Part shown: piece after piece, positions 1-10,276 of the stretch
Numbering within the stretch: the stretch's first letter is position 1
Layout: the number at the start of each line of letters is the position of its first letter
Source: Enterococcus innesii
GTDB lineage: Bacteria > Bacillota > Bacilli > Lactobacillales > Enterococcaceae
Assembly: GCA_018982785.1 (NCBI GenBank)
Contig: JAHHEN010000006.1
Location: 331,001-395,000 of the forward strand
Length of the DNA stretch: 64,000 nucleotides
Direction of reading: 5' to 3'
Translations under genes and position numbers: made by a program
The notes under the pieces: model-generated
The model's database searches: none
The model's input: only the letters and a program-made list of their open reading frames with translations
Told to the model about the DNA's origin: nothing

Positions 1-5
1 GTCCG

Positions 6-1766
6 CTAAAGAAAAGGTAAAGTTCTCCCGTTACTCGTACCTACAATAAAATCTTTTCCTGCGCTCGCAGCATTTGCATTAACATACATTGAAACATTGT
101 ATGTTTTGCCCACTGTTAGTCCTAGTGGTGGACTTCCCCAGTATACTCGACCTTGATTGTTTGTCGGATTGTTAAAAACTACTCCTTGAGCATCATAGGA
201 CACGGTTATTCCTGATTCAGCTACCGGCTGGGGAACCCGTTTTGAAAAGTCATGATCGGGAAACTGATTCGTGATGCGAATCGTATTTTGTTCGAGTGTT
301 AGGACTCTTTGTTGAGTTAAAGCGAAGTCTCTTTGCTTAGCTAACTCGTCTGGATTTGGCATCCAATCACCTACAACATTCCCTTGTGCAATCATCGCTC
401 GCCAAAGGATGAACTCGCAATCATCCTCCACACGATCGCGACTAAATACGAATTGCATTGATGCAGAACCTACAGCTGATCTGCCGGGCGGAAAAACAAT
501 TCTCCTTGATTCTCCCGGTGTTACAATGATAATTCCACCCAAATTATTCTGAACTCGAACATTTGTTGCGCCGGTATTTACAATATAAATACTATGAACG
601 TAGCTCACGTTTGGAGAAACCAACCGATTAGCCCGTATTGTGCCCATGATGATATTGGTCCCGCCTGTAACAATATGTTTTACTGCGTTATAAGCTCTCC
701 ATTCCTCTACTGTCTGACTTTCTTCATATGTGACCACTGAACCAAGGTAGTTGAGCATTTTTGGTGACTCAGAATCACTTAAATAATTCCGTCCACCGTA
801 TTCAAGACTATTGGCTAATGATTCGATCTCATTTTTAACTGTTGTCAGTCGATTCTCTAACTGCGTGATCGTTGCTGCTAAAGATGTCAGGCTGTTGTTG
901 ATCACTATAAATTTAGCTTCCGCATCTTTTTTATACCGATCCACTTCTGCCTCGATTTCATCAAGCATCGCCTTTACTGATTTACTCATCTCAGTCAAAT
1001 CATCTTCGACCTGTTGCTTTGCATTTGCGAGTTTCTCGTAGATCTCGTGGAATCCCTCGTAATAAAACTGAGACACGCTTTCGGTCATGTCGTCGATCGG
1101 GCTTCGTTCGATGTGAAAAATAAATCGACCAGCTGTATCTAGTTGCTGATCGTTTGGCGGTTTGATGTAAATACTTCCGTCCACTCTTCCTTGATGGCCA
1201 AGAATATTGTTTTTAAGGATAATCGACACAAGTCCTTCTGCAGCATCCTCGATCTCCGCATGATATACGTGCCGGAAACGTCCCATGTCATTTGTTTCTG
1301 ATCCGCCTTCTAAGCAGATTGGAACGACGGTGCCGTTTGATAATGGCTGTGGTGCGCCATCTTTATCAAGCTTGAAATACATCTTTGCAGTCCCTCGATC
1401 ATGGGAGAAAAATACAACCTTAGTACTGATTGGATCCACACGTTCTGCTTGGATTCTGATCAAGGATTCATTTTTCTTGAATAACGCATTCTCTGTCTCA
1501 ACTTTGATCGTAACAACTGCACGCGCAATTTCGTTATTGCCCGCGTCATATCCGATTAACTCGACTTTGTCGTGTCGTTTGATACGATCCGGACCAACAT
1601 AATAAGTGAAGAATCCGTTGTTGAATGTTCCGCCCCAGGACACGTGCTGATCGTTGATAAATAATCGACCTCGAACAACAGCGCCTGAATACTGACCCGT
1701 TAACTCCGATTGACCGATTGAAAAAGTGTCCGGAAACAAACGAGGAATAGTTGATTTTTCTGTCAT
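6..1766 (-). CDS. Baseplate upper protein (BppU-like) / receptor-binding region, probably cut short artificially
   Basis: Structural protein of the phage tail tip. The first ~90 residues form a small beta-rich domain. Residues ~100-225 resemble the BppU N-terminal domain of lactococcal-type baseplates. A coiled coil follows (~245-320, many E/K/A heptads), then a GGRNYL-starting beta domain typical of Lactobacillales phage tail fibres, possibly sugar binding. The start ATG overlaps the end of the upstream baseplate gene and has a GGGGG-type Shine-Dalgarno nearby. The reading frame stops at 6-8 right at the window edge. One extra T in the TTTT run at 12-15 would keep the frame open, so the true C-terminus is probably outside the window. 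Role by position and domain similarity; adsorption target unknown. Confidence 0.7.
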   Translation of the reverse strand: MTEKSTIPRLFPDTFSIGQSELTGQYSGAVVRGRLFINDQHVSWGGTFNNGFFTYYVGPDRIKRHDKVELIGYDAGNNEIARAVVTIKVETENALFKKNESLIRIQAERVDPISTKVVFFSHDRGTAKMYFKLDKDGAPQPLSNGTVVPICLEGGSETNDMGRFRHVYHAEIEDAAEGLVSIILKNNILGHQGRVDGSIYIKPPNDQQLDTAGRFIFHIERSPIDDMTESVSQFYYEGFHEIYEKLANAKQQVEDDLTEMSKSVKAMLDEIEAEVDRYKKDAEAKFIVINNSLTSLAATITQLENRLTTVKNEIESLANSLEYGGRNYLSDSESPKMLNYLGSVVTYEESQTVEEWRAYNAVKHIVTGGTNIIMGTIRANRLVSPNVSYVHSIYIVNTGATNVRVQNNLGGIIIVTPGESRRIVFPPGRSAVGSASMQFVFSRDRVEDDCEFILWRAMIAQGNVVGDWMPNPDELAKQRDFALTQQRVLTLEQNTIRITNQFPDHDFSKRVPQPVAESGITVSYDAQGVVFNNPTNNQGRVYWGSPPLGLTVGKTYNVSMYVNANAASAGKDFIVGTSNGRTLPFL

Positions 1767-2775
1767 GAGAATACTTGCCCCCTAGCGATCGTTGTTCCAT
1801 TGTAGTTCCTGTGATCGTTGCTGCGGTGTCTCGGAAAATAATTGCCCCACGTGCCCCACATATAACCGTATTGTTATTCCCGGCCACATCTCCAGACAGA
1901 CGAGTCATTGCTGTAAATTCGGCACGTATCACCATACGTTGATGACTGGCCCATGAGGTATACACGTTACCCGAGCAACCACTAAAATGAAACGTATTGT
2001 AAGAATCGTGTGCGAGTGTTGAAGCCGTTGCCCGACAATTATCAATAGCGCCATAGCTCACTCGGTCAAATCGGATGAAGTAGCCCGGCGAGTTTGCGAT
2101 ATCCGTGGACTGGATACCTCTTACACGGCAATAGGTACTGCAATCAATGAACTGGATCGATCGAATAAAACAACTCAAGTTCCCAGTTAGTGCGCTGACA
2201 GATGAGTTATTCTCTGCTACGATTTCAATATTATCTGCCTTAAAACCTCGAACAGTAACATCTTCCAGATATGCCCCGCTTCCAATCCGTATATTAAAGC
2301 GCGTGGTCGATAGCAGTGGTAGACTGTTGACGGCTGCTTGAACTGTTAAGAACGGCTTTCGTTCTGTCCCATCCCCTGTTGTGTCGTTCCCATCTTTAGA
2401 GACATAAATCACTTGGGTTCCGCCAGATCCACCGTAAAGCATCTGGATCACCTCAAGTAGCTGCTCATAGCCATCGCTTAAATCCTCGATTTTAGATACT
2501 AATTCTTGCCTTTCTTGTGCTGACAATTCCTCTCCGGCGATTAATCGCTCTTGTAGTGTTAAAAATGTCTCCCCTCGCCAGTTGACACGTGCGTCGATCA
2601 CCTCATTCGGTGAGTTGCCGCCTGATTTTAGTACTGTATTGCTGATTCTTGACTCAAGATATTTATCTTTTTGATCGAGGCGACTTATTTCTCGTTCCGT
2701 TTCATCGGCGTTATGGTTGAATGCTTTCTTCCATTCCAAGCCGATACGATTTGTCACTAATTTTAAAAATCCCAA
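1546..2775 (-). CDS. Baseplate/tail spike protein with beta-helix domain
   Basis: Lies between the Tal-like protein and the BppU-like protein, so it is a tail-tip component. The N-terminal ~130 residues are helical with coiled-coil character. Residues ~125-330 begin with a YVSKDGNDTTGDGT segment typical of DUF1565/pectate-lyase-like right-handed beta-helices, a common tailspike fold; no catalytic triad was identified. As written the frame runs 220 nt into the next gene, giving a basic, unconvincing tail. If the GGGGG run at 1778-1782 is really six G, the protein would stop at 1763 in an ATGA overlap with the next start, which is the normal spacing in this operon. I take 1763 as the likely true end. 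Confidence 0.7.
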   Translation of the reverse strand: MGFLKLVTNRIGLEWKKAFNHNADETEREISRLDQKDKYLESRISNTVLKSGGNSPNEVIDARVNWRGETFLTLQERLIAGEELSAQERQELVSKIEDLSDGYEQLLEVIQMLYGGSGGTQVIYVSKDGNDTTGDGTERKPFLTVQAAVNSLPLLSTTRFNIRIGSGAYLEDVTVRGFKADNIEIVAENNSSVSALTGNLSCFIRSIQFIDCSTYCRVRGIQSTDIANSPGYFIRFDRVSYGAIDNCRATASTLAHDSYNTFHFSGCSGNVYTSWASHQRMVIRAEFTAMTRLSGDVAGNNNTVICGARGAIIFRDTAATITGTTMEQRSLGGKYSHDRKINYSSFVSGHFFNRSIGVNGSVFRRCCSRSIIYQRSARVLGRNIQQRILHLLCWSGSYQTTRQSRVNRI

Positions 2776-2816
2776 TTACAACACTCCTCTCTGTTTCAAA
2801 CTAACAAGTATCCCTG

Positions 2817-3803
2817 TCATAGTTTTTTTGTATTGGAAAGGACTATTTCTGGTGGTCTATCAGGCAGCGCAGGGAAGTTTCGGATCCCAACTACTTGAAT
2901 ATAGGTATTAATCCCTAATGGCTCGTATATAAATGGGACGTGATCACCTTTGTTAATCTGTGTTTGCCACTTAAGTGTTACTACACCTGAAATTTCCGGA
3001 ATGTCACTGAGATCACTTTCCAACCTTTCTTGCATACTGTCAGCATGATGGTAACGTTCATCGCGTACCGGATCTTGTATCCTGATACCCCATTTAGCAG
3101 ACTCAGGAGACGTGTATGTGATCGGAGGGAAAACGTAATCGTTGTTTGAAGGGCTATCTGTTTCTACACCTTCTTTCAACGCCCCAAAACCTCGAATCTG
3201 TGTTTTCAAGTTAAGAGTGCTGATGTCAAACTTAACGTCGTCAGTATTGTATTTATAGCGAATTGGCTCGTTGACTTTCTCGCCGAAGCTACTTTTTGGC
3301 ATAAAGTGCAAATGCCTGTTGTCTGGCATCAACGCAATATTAAAATCAGAGAGCACGTCATTTATTAATCGCAAATAATTCGCATCTCCGAAATTTTCCT
3401 TATCGGTACTCGAATACCCTCCACTTAATCGCCACGTAAATCCTCGTGATCCCGCGTTAAAAATATGCGTCAGAAGTTGCAACGGAGTTCGTCTCCCGGT
3501 GATGGTATTGTATTGATATCCATCTTGAATCGTGTAGTAGACGTGTAGTGCAGTGACCGTCTTATAAACTGCTTCACCAACAGCAAATGGCTGCAGTTGT
3601 TTTATGATGAATTCTTGTCCTTGAAACCAAACAGAAGATTCATACTCAATTAAATCAAATGCATATTTATTTCTAGGCGTTTCTCTCACCAAAAAACTAA
3701 CTTCCCAGATCTCATTCATCTGCCAGTTTTCATAAAAAGAATCCTTGTCATAATCGACAAGGATTTCTTCTTTTGTTTTTTCGTAGTTCATTATCGTTAA
3801 CAT
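2817..3803 (-). CDS. Tail-associated protein (Tal), prophage endopeptidase tail family
   Basis: 328 residues, directly downstream of the distal tail protein. The position and the pattern (an opening beta-rich ring region, then a part resembling PF06605 prophage tail endopeptidases) fit the Tal/gp27-like hub that closes the tail tube and supports the baseplate. The protein is short compared with many Tal proteins and I see no added lysin domain, so it is probably only the structural hub. The start is preceded by AGGTAGGTGATTGA. About 40 nt separate its stop from the spike gene. Confidence 0.72.
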   Translation of the reverse strand: MLTIMNYEKTKEEILVDYDKDSFYENWQMNEIWEVSFLVRETPRNKYAFDLIEYESSVWFQGQEFIIKQLQPFAVGEAVYKTVTALHVYYTIQDGYQYNTITGRRTPLQLLTHIFNAGSRGFTWRLSGGYSSTDKENFGDANYLRLINDVLSDFNIALMPDNRHLHFMPKSSFGEKVNEPIRYKYNTDDVKFDISTLNLKTQIRGFGALKEGVETDSPSNNDYVFPPITYTSPESAKWGIRIQDPVRDERYHHADSMQERLESDLSDIPEISGVVTLKWQTQINKGDHVPFIYEPLGINTYIQVVGIRNFPALPDRPPEIVLSNTKKL

Positions 3804-3811
3804 TCAATCAC

Positions 3812-4651
3812 CTACCTATATAAGAAGCGGAAATCCCACTCAGACTTTACTCGGCTGATATTTTGTATCTCAATATCATTTTCTCCCGGAACCAGAGTGA
3901 TCAAACCGTGATTTGTGTCAATTCCGCAATTTACACCGTTCCTTTTCGGGTATACTCCATCAAGCTCAACCCAGTCTCCTCTTCGAGTACTAAATTCAGG
4001 AAAGTAAATGAATCTCTCCCCCGTAGTTCGATTAAAGATATTTAATTGCCCGTCGCTCTCGCCCTCTAGTCTGATTCGTAGATCGTGTTCGCGAGGATCA
4101 ATAAGAAAGTCTCCGGCATTGTAAATGATAAATCGGCTCGTGTCGTGAGTATATTGATAATCCTCAGTCACTATGCCTTGCGAAAATTGCCAGTCTGATT
4201 CTAGATCAAACTCATCCAGACTGGACCCAGCGGACTCCGAACGCCCTTCAAAAACAATAAAGCTGACTTTGAAGATTGAAAAACGTGTATTCTGCATCTC
4301 TTCATGCATTTCGTCCGTTAAAACTTTAAATCTTTTACCGTCCTCCAATGAATACCGAATGTAAAACGGTGTGCGCTGAAATAGCAAAGTTTTGAGTTCA
4401 TTGATCAACAATTGCGTGTCGTACTTGTCGGGTGTTTTCGTCATGAACTCGAGGTGAAAGTAGTAACTGTCAAAACGATTGTTAACTAGTCGTTGCCCGT
4501 CACTGCCCTCGAAAGTTTCAAAGACAGGTTCAGGGTTCGGAAATTCCGGTTCACACTTTAAGATGAAATAATCTGTGGATCGTTCCGCCAAAAAATCGTT
4601 TAAGCATATGTCACCGACATAAAACTTTGTATTATCTTGAAGATTAATCAT
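3812..4651 (-). CDS. Distal tail protein (Dit), phage tail family
   Basis: 279 residues. The N-terminal half has the fold signature of Dit proteins (SPP1 gp19.1-like), with repeated aromatic and charged beta-strands (FETFEGSDGQRLVNNRFD region). The C-terminal half, after ~160, is a beta-sandwich/galectin-like extension with YVEL-type strands. It forms the hexameric ring linking the tail tube to the baseplate. The start overlaps the tape-measure stop by the ATGA arrangement (4648-4651) and has a GGAGG site, so translation is probably coupled. Confidence 0.8.
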   Translation of the reverse strand: MINLQDNTKFYVGDICLNDFLAERSTDYFILKCEPEFPNPEPVFETFEGSDGQRLVNNRFDSYYFHLEFMTKTPDKYDTQLLINELKTLLFQRTPFYIRYSLEDGKRFKVLTDEMHEEMQNTRFSIFKVSFIVFEGRSESAGSSLDEFDLESDWQFSQGIVTEDYQYTHDTSRFIIYNAGDFLIDPREHDLRIRLEGESDGQLNIFNRTTGERFIYFPEFSTRRGDWVELDGVYPKRNGVNCGIDTNHGLITLVPGENDIEIQNISRVKSEWDFRFLYR

Positions 4652-7600
4652 GTCAGACCTCCTTGCGCATATGCTAATTTTTCATAATCGCTTGCTAGGA
4701 TAGTATTCGTAGATCCAGCGATTTGTTTCCCGTCGAGGATCAATTTATTGACGATTTGAATTGGGCTCATAGACATTTTGTTCTTTCCTAGATTGCTATC
4801 AATTATTCCTCCTGATGTGGAAAAACCAAGATTCGCTTGGAGATCTATGCCAGGCGAAATATTATCGATCAGGGCATCCGTAACCTGTCTTGCTGCAGAT
4901 GCTACTTGATTAATGCGACTTAAAAGTCCCACTTCAAGCCCCTCCGAAGCGAAGGCCCCGCTCTTCTTAGTTACTCGAGACGGGCTGTTAATATCAAGCG
5001 CTTTGTTAATCGTAGCTGATACCTGATTTGCTACCCGGTTTGCAGCTGCTATCGCACCACCAGCACCGGCATTTATACCTGCGGTTAATCCAGCCATCGC
5101 ATTTCTTCCAGATTGATTTAGCTGACTCGGTAATCCATTAAAGGCGCTTACGATTCGGCTACTTGTCGTTTGTGCGGTACTAATCGCGCTGCCTTGGTTC
5201 GATCGTAGGCCGTTGTTCAAGCCCGTCATGCTGTTTCGTCCGACTGTTTGTAGTTGGCTAGGCGTACGGTTAAACGCTTGAATGATCCTTGTATGGGTCT
5301 GACTGGCTGTCGTTTGTACGGAACTTTGACGTGAACGTAACCCTGTGTCTAAGCTATTCATACTATTTCTACCGACATTCTGCATCTGATTAGGTGTTCG
5401 ACTAAAAGCCTGCACCAATTGATTGGAAAGATTTCTCATTGTAGATTGAGAGGTGCGAGCCCCAGATTTAAATTGGCTTTCCATCGCAGCCATCGATTTA
5501 TTGGCTACATTTGGAAGTTTAGATAGTGAACTATCTGCTCCTGTAACAATCTGATCAAAGCTCTTCGACATGTTTTTACTCTCGGAGTCTACCGCCTTTT
5601 GCATCGCTTGCAAAACCTTCTGCATTGCTGTGACAGCATTTGATTGCTTACCTTCAACACCAAGAACAAGCCCGTCAATTAAGTGTCCGCCCATCTCTTT
5701 GTAGACTCTGGAAGGACTGTTGACCCCTGCCTCATTCTTCGAGGCTTCAATCAGCTGCTTCATCATCTCTCGTGCTGCATCTATACTATCTTCTTTGCCT
5801 TCCTCAATCCCGACCTTCATTCCCTCTGGGATTGCGGCTCCGACACTAGGCATTTCTGCCTCCATTTGTTCACGCAGGGTCTGAGGTATTTCAGAGGCAA
5901 ACACGCCTAAAGTTTCAGCAACTTCATCTACCCCCAAACCTGTCTCTGCCGCTACTCCTTGCATCCCCGCTTTGGCACCACGTTCTAACGCATCCTCGTA
6001 CTGCTTCATTTCTTCGTCAGTCATGTTAACCATTACTGCTAGCTCGGCGGCGTTATCTTCTGTCATGGTGTCAAGCCATTTCGTAAAGTTTTCGTGGCTT
6101 CCTTCACCCGCACGCTCGTGAAGTTTTGCTAAGTTTTCGGCATATTTTTCAGTTTGCGTCGCGTTGTGATTCAATGTTTCAAGCATGGATTGCGTAGTTT
6201 CTTCGGTTTCATGGCGCATTTTCTCGAAAGCGTTTTGCGCACCTGCTGCCAATGCATCGTATCGATCGATCAATGTGGAAACCGCAGCTTGTTGGGACTC
6301 GGACAAATCCTCAAAACTGATTCTAGCTTTTTCTGCCGACTCAGTAGCTGCCTGCGCCGATTTTTCGTGAGCTTCCGCTACTTTATCGCCGTAGTACGTT
6401 GCAGTTGCTTCCGCGTCTATATAGGCAAACTGGAGCTCCTCTAGTTGTTCAGTTATCTCCTTCTCCAGCTTATTACGTTCTTTTTTCGTAATATTACCGT
6501 CGTCTTCAATTTCTTTCTGCTTGACCAGTAGCGCATTCTGTTGCTCTTCTACTTTAATTCGGTCTTCAATAGCCTGCTTCAACCGATCCTGATATGCTTG
6601 GGCTTCTGCCTGTTTCTTCATCGTCTCGATATAGTTGCTCATAGCTTCTTCCGAGAGATTTAGACTGTCAGTTTGTTCATCATAGGCTGCGTTCAATCCC
6701 GGCACAGCTTCGTTTAGTTGCTCTGTCAGCGCCTTTAATTGCGCTTTTTCTCCTGCTGACTTATTTTCTATGGCGGCTAAATCTTGCACCCTTTTAGCCA
6801 GTTCCTGATTGGCACCAGCACTCGCATTAATCTGGCCAATATTCTCTGCGTGCGCCTCTGCATTACTTGCCACAGAATCGACGAGTTTTTCAGTCTCCTT
6901 TGAAAGGTTTTTGATTTCCTTTTTAAATTTCTTCCCTTCTTCGGTTCCTGATCCGAAACGTTTTACCAAAACATAGATTCCGCCAGCTAGCGCACCGACT
7001 CCACCAATCACCCAACCGATTGGGCCCATAGCTAACAAGAGAGCTTTACCAAAGGCTCCAGTCGCAACTGTTGCGGCAATTGTAGAACCTGTTCCTGCTA
7101 TCATAGCTTTGCTGTGCGCCAGCATTGCTGCTGTTTTAGCGGTTGTGGAAATCAGTTTAAGTTTATCCATTGCAACATCTTTTGCTGCTACTACCATCAT
7201 GGTTTTGGTTATTGCTATTCCGGTGATATTCGTGGCAATAGCTTTTTGCTTTACTGCGTTATATGCTGCTTGGACAGCAGTGATCATCTTAACGCCTGTC
7301 GTCTGTTTCAATACCGCTGCTGTATAAGCCTTATCTGCCACTGTTTGGGCGACTGTTGCTGACATACCGTGCTGTTTTGCGATAGTAGCCACTTTTTGCA
7401 TTGATGCCTGCGCAGCTGTCGAAGCAGTTGATTTTTGTACTGCGGCATTAAAAGCCGTCAACATTATTCGATAGCCTGCAATTGCTTGACTGGCTTTTGA
7501 TACAACTTTATGAACTGTCAAAGCCGTTGCCATACCCACCAGAGCAGGGGTCAAAGGTCTCACAATCGGCAAGAGTGTCGACAATGTAGACCCAAAAACT

Positions 7601-8491
7601 TTAATGACTTTGGTCATCGCACCCATAGAGGTGTCTACGACATTTTTCAAATTATTCAGATGTCCTGCAATATTTAACCCCGTCACTTCGACCAGCATAT
7701 CATCGAAGGCTTCGATGATATTTGCTAGGTTGCGGACAACTGCTGTTTTCACATTCTCAAACGACGTGCGGACCCCTTCAGAGGCAGTCAACGCTACCTC
7801 GGCAAATCCGCCGGCTTGCTCAGAACATTCAATCAAAGCTGCACTAAATTCATCGAACGTGAAAAGTCCATCATTCAGCGCGTCGTATAGCTCGTTAGCG
7901 TCGCCTGATGCAATCCCCATTTTCTTTGCAGTCTCGCTTAATGCGTAACCCATTGTTTCTTGCAGCGTTCTCCATGAAGTTAAATTGACCTCTCCGCGAC
8001 TGAGCATACTGATATACTGCTCAGTTCCTCGCTGCTTTGTCAGATGAAGCCCCGCTAGCAAGAAAAGCGTTATTCAATGCTATTGTAAGATCCGTTGATT
8101 CCTCTAGATTTCCTGTAAGTATAGTCAGCCTCTGAGCAGTGCTAACAACCTCATCCAAAGAAGTAGGTAACCCATTAATCCCTTCGGAAAGCTTCCGAGT
8201 AGAACTGTCCGCTTCCATGGTGCTATAACCTAATTGTTGCAAGACCCTAGGATAAGATTTCAAAGTATCGTAACGATCAACTGCTTTACCAACGGAAGCG
8301 GTAAGTACATTTGTAGCAACAGTTAAGGCCTTGAACACAGCAGCTCCCGCAGCCATTTGCAGAATAGACATGTTTGTTTTTTGGGTGTTCTCTTCTAATC
8401 CGGACATGGATTTTCGCGCGCTCCCCATAGTGCTTGTGAATCCGCTATCTACGGCTGACAAAAACGCTTTGACGCTATACTGTTCTGCCAT
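4648..8491 (-). CDS. Tape measure protein (two frames; apparent frameshift near 8,040-8,060)
   Basis: Sets tail length and fills the tail tube. It begins MAEQYSVKAFLSAVDSG at 8491. The first frame ends at 8021 and the second covers 4648-8061; together they read as one ~1,280-residue protein with the usual tape-measure features. The N-terminus is TMP-like (SRGEVNLTSWRTLQETMG region just after the break). Hydrophobic Ala-rich helices occupy the middle, including a GPIGWVIGGVGALAGG membrane-like stretch. A long coiled coil (KETEKLVDS...) follows, then three 44-residue tandem repeats and a C-terminal PSRV repeat region. The break lies around an AGG/AGAGG site, and unlike most others here it could be a two-base loss. 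Longest phage gene of the window. Confidence 0.85.
5013..5409 (-). repeat. Three tandem 132-nt (44-residue) repeats inside the tape measure gene
   Basis: The motif AF(S/N)-x-x-P-x-Q-x-x-x-x-GRN(S/A)M recurs exactly every 132 nt: the AF codons start at 5409, 5277 and 5145. The third unit is more diverged. Such repeats are typical of tape-measure proteins, and gain or loss of a unit changes tail length by a fixed step. Confidence 0.85.
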
Positions 8492-8493
8492 AA

Positions 8494-8844
8494 CTAACCT
8501 CCTTCCGTTGCGTTTGATTGCAAGAGCATATTGACAAAGCTTTCATCTTTTAAGATTTCTCGCTTCAAGTTTTCTTCTTCATCGATCCCTAGAATGAGAT
8601 TCTCCTGTTTTTGGAAGTCGAAAAATTCTTTGAACGTTTTGTACACAGGTTTACCTTTTTTGTCGTACCCTTGCGCTTGCGCGACTAACCAAGCTTGACG
8701 GTAAATAATACTGCTCTCATCAAGCTTTTTCAGGCGAGCTGCTTTCATTCGCAGCTTGTATTCGTTGATTGTCATCCGTCCAATGTCCACGAAACTACCG
8801 ACATCTAAATAACGGATACAATTAAGCTTTATCTGTTCGTACAT
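8494..8844 (-). CDS. Tail assembly chaperone, downstream part (gpT-like)
   Basis: 116 residues from its own ATG, placed between the first chaperone and the tape measure gene exactly where the T part of gpG/gpGT chaperones is found. Its frame is -1 relative to the upstream chaperone. That frame stays open upstream of the ATG and reads sensibly (…IPEEQVDFEE before the ATG), suggesting expression as a -1 frameshift fusion rather than, or as well as, from the ATG. No strong Shine-Dalgarno precedes the ATG. It chaperones the tape measure protein during tail assembly. Confidence 0.65.
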   Translation of the reverse strand: MYEQIKLNCIRYLDVGSFVDIGRMTINEYKLRMKAARLKKLDESSIIYRQAWLVAQAQGYDKKGKPVYKTFKEFFDFQKQENLILGIDEEENLKREILKDESFVNMLLQSNATEGG

Positions 8845-8855
8845 TTCTTCAAAAT

Positions 8856-9239
8856 CTACTTGCTCTTCCGGGATTTTGCCTTGGCTTTCTTCTCCGCTCC
8901 CAGTATTTCTCTCTCGAATTCGGTCGCTTTCTTCTTGGTAAATACCGACTTTTTTAGCTCTTCCATCACCAAGGAAACGTAATCCGTATCTTCGTCCGCA
9001 GCAATATGTTTTCCTAACGCATCAATGCTTACTCGTGGTTTTTCTGTCGCATTAGCGGTATGCAATGTTGTAATAAGTGTCTCGAAATCTCCACCTAAAA
9101 GATTAAAAACAACGTTTTCAACACCAGCATTTAGGGTTACGCCGTTATCCAAATAAACGCGATTTTGCTTGTTTATCTCTTGTAGAAAGTCAAAGCCAAA
9201 TACAAAATTAAACGTCTTCTCATCGATTGTGATTTCCAT
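8856..9239 (-). CDS. Tail assembly chaperone (gpG-like)
   Basis: Start chosen at 9239 (MEITIDEKTFNFVFGFDFLQ) because AGGAGGAAAATT precedes it; the frame is open further upstream but crosses a terminator hairpin there. About 127 residues, matching the Gram-positive phage tail assembly chaperone family that follows the major tail protein. The C-terminal tail is Lys-rich (EKKAKAKSRKSK), and the codons AAG AAA GCC AAG GCA AAA TCC near 8,865-8,890 are where a -1 slip would join the downstream frame. Confidence 0.75.
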   Translation of the reverse strand: MEITIDEKTFNFVFGFDFLQEINKQNRVYLDNGVTLNAGVENVVFNLLGGDFETLITTLHTANATEKPRVSIDALGKHIAADEDTDYVSLVMEELKKSVFTKKKATEFEREILGAEKKAKAKSRKSK

Positions 9240-9252
9240 AATTTTCCTCCTA

Positions 9253-9287
9253 AAAAAGGACCAAACGATTCTCGCTCGGTCCTTTTT
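9253..9287 (-). terminator. Intra-operon terminator after the major tail protein
   Basis: On the - strand the arms AAAAAGGACC and GGTCCTTTTT form a hairpin followed by T residues, between the major tail protein and the chaperone. Such partial terminators lower chaperone expression relative to the very abundant tail-tube protein. Confidence 0.75.
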
Positions 9288-9300
9288 ACTCGTCTGTATT

Positions 9301-9873
9301 TTATTCTGGGTTAGCCTCAGGCTTACTGCCCGGTGTAGTATCTCGGAAAGCGTACTGTACGATTGTTGATTGATCATCATTCAGTGTGGCATATCCTTTT
9401 GCACCTGTTCCATTGACGCCGAAATCAAGCGATAATTCGACCATGCCTTCTGCTCCCGGGCTTTTGTTAAATCCTGTTACATAGCCTTGGTAATAAGTCG
9501 CTTTAAATTTCCCATCTGAGTTTGTCTCTGCTTTATTGATTTCCCAAATCTCAACAATATCATCGTTGTCTAAAGCATCTTCTAGTTTGTCGACCATCGG
9601 ATCTCCCAATGACAAGATAGACGTACAAGAAAAACTAATGTCCAAAGTTCCGGGTACGCGAATCGGCCCATCTTTTGTAGGTGTAGAATCTCCATCTTTT
9701 GTCTTACCGTGATCGTGATCTGTTTGGAACGCAAGCTTTCCTGCTGACGCTGTATCTGCATCTTTTAAAAGACGAAACAATAGGAAAACATCAATTCCTC
9801 GTACTGCTTGTAATTCAGTGGGAGCGCTAGATTTCGAAGCTGCTCTCGTAACTGGTTGCGTGTCTTTTACCAT
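9301..9873 (-). CDS. Major tail (tube) protein
   Basis: 190 residues, located after the head-tail connector genes and before the tail chaperone and followed by a terminator, the standard position of the major tail tube protein. It is rich in D/G/T with alternating beta-strands (VPGTLDISFSCTSILSLGD), as in the TP901-1/phi13 major tail family, and has a short flexible, Pro/Glu-ending C-terminus. It polymerises around the tape measure. The ATG is preceded by AGGAGGAATTTAAAG. Confidence 0.82.
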   Translation of the reverse strand: MVKDTQPVTRAASKSSAPTELQAVRGIDVFLLFRLLKDADTASAGKLAFQTDHDHGKTKDGDSTPTKDGPIRVPGTLDISFSCTSILSLGDPMVDKLEDALDNDDIVEIWEINKAETNSDGKFKATYYQGYVTGFNKSPGAEGMVELSLDFGVNGTGAKGYATLNDDQSTIVQYAFRDTTPGSKPEANPE

Positions 9874-9886
9874 CTTTAAATTCCTC

Positions 9887-10276
9887 CTAAAAATTAATAG
9901 AGAGGCTTAACATCCCGCGCCACAGTCGTGTGTTCGTTGTGTTATCCTCTCTCATTTCGATTGTTGAAGCTCGTATGCTCGTTGATACAATATAATTCGG
10001 TGTTTCTCTTAATGCCTGCGCGGCTAAAAAGATCTGGTTTGCGATATCGGAGACCGCTTTTCTTTGTTGCGCCAATCCCCAAACATTTAAATCAATCGTC
10101 ACCGTGCCTTTGATCGCTGTCTTAGTAGGTAAATTTGTCGTATAAGTAGCACCTATATCAACAAACGGATAATCTGTTTCTGTTGCGGGACGGTGATCAA
10201 AAACATTTTCTGTGAATTGCTGGCAAATATTAAATACTTCGTCAAAAATTTCTTGGTCTGGCATTTTTTTAATCAT
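9887..10276 (-). CDS. Tail terminator / tail completion protein
   Basis: 129 residues, in the position of the tail terminator (gpU/gp17-like; DUF806/DUF3168-type proteins) just before the major tail gene. The protein has a GTVTIDLNVWG strand and a PFVDIGATYT strand consistent with that small alpha/beta fold. Its ATG overlaps the stop of the HK97-gp10-like gene (ATGA). Assigned mainly from synteny. Confidence 0.65.
   Translation of the reverse strand: MIKKMPDQEIFDEVFNICQQFTENVFDHRPATETDYPFVDIGATYTTNLPTKTAIKGTVTIDLNVWGLAQQRKAVSDIANQIFLAAQALRETPNYIVSTSIRASTIEMREDNTTNTRLWRGMLSLSINF

Noticed and set aside
1546..1762. C-terminal extension of the beta-helix spike over the BppU-like gene.
   Set aside because: Probably produced by a missing G at 1778-1782; the tail sequence lacks any family likeness.
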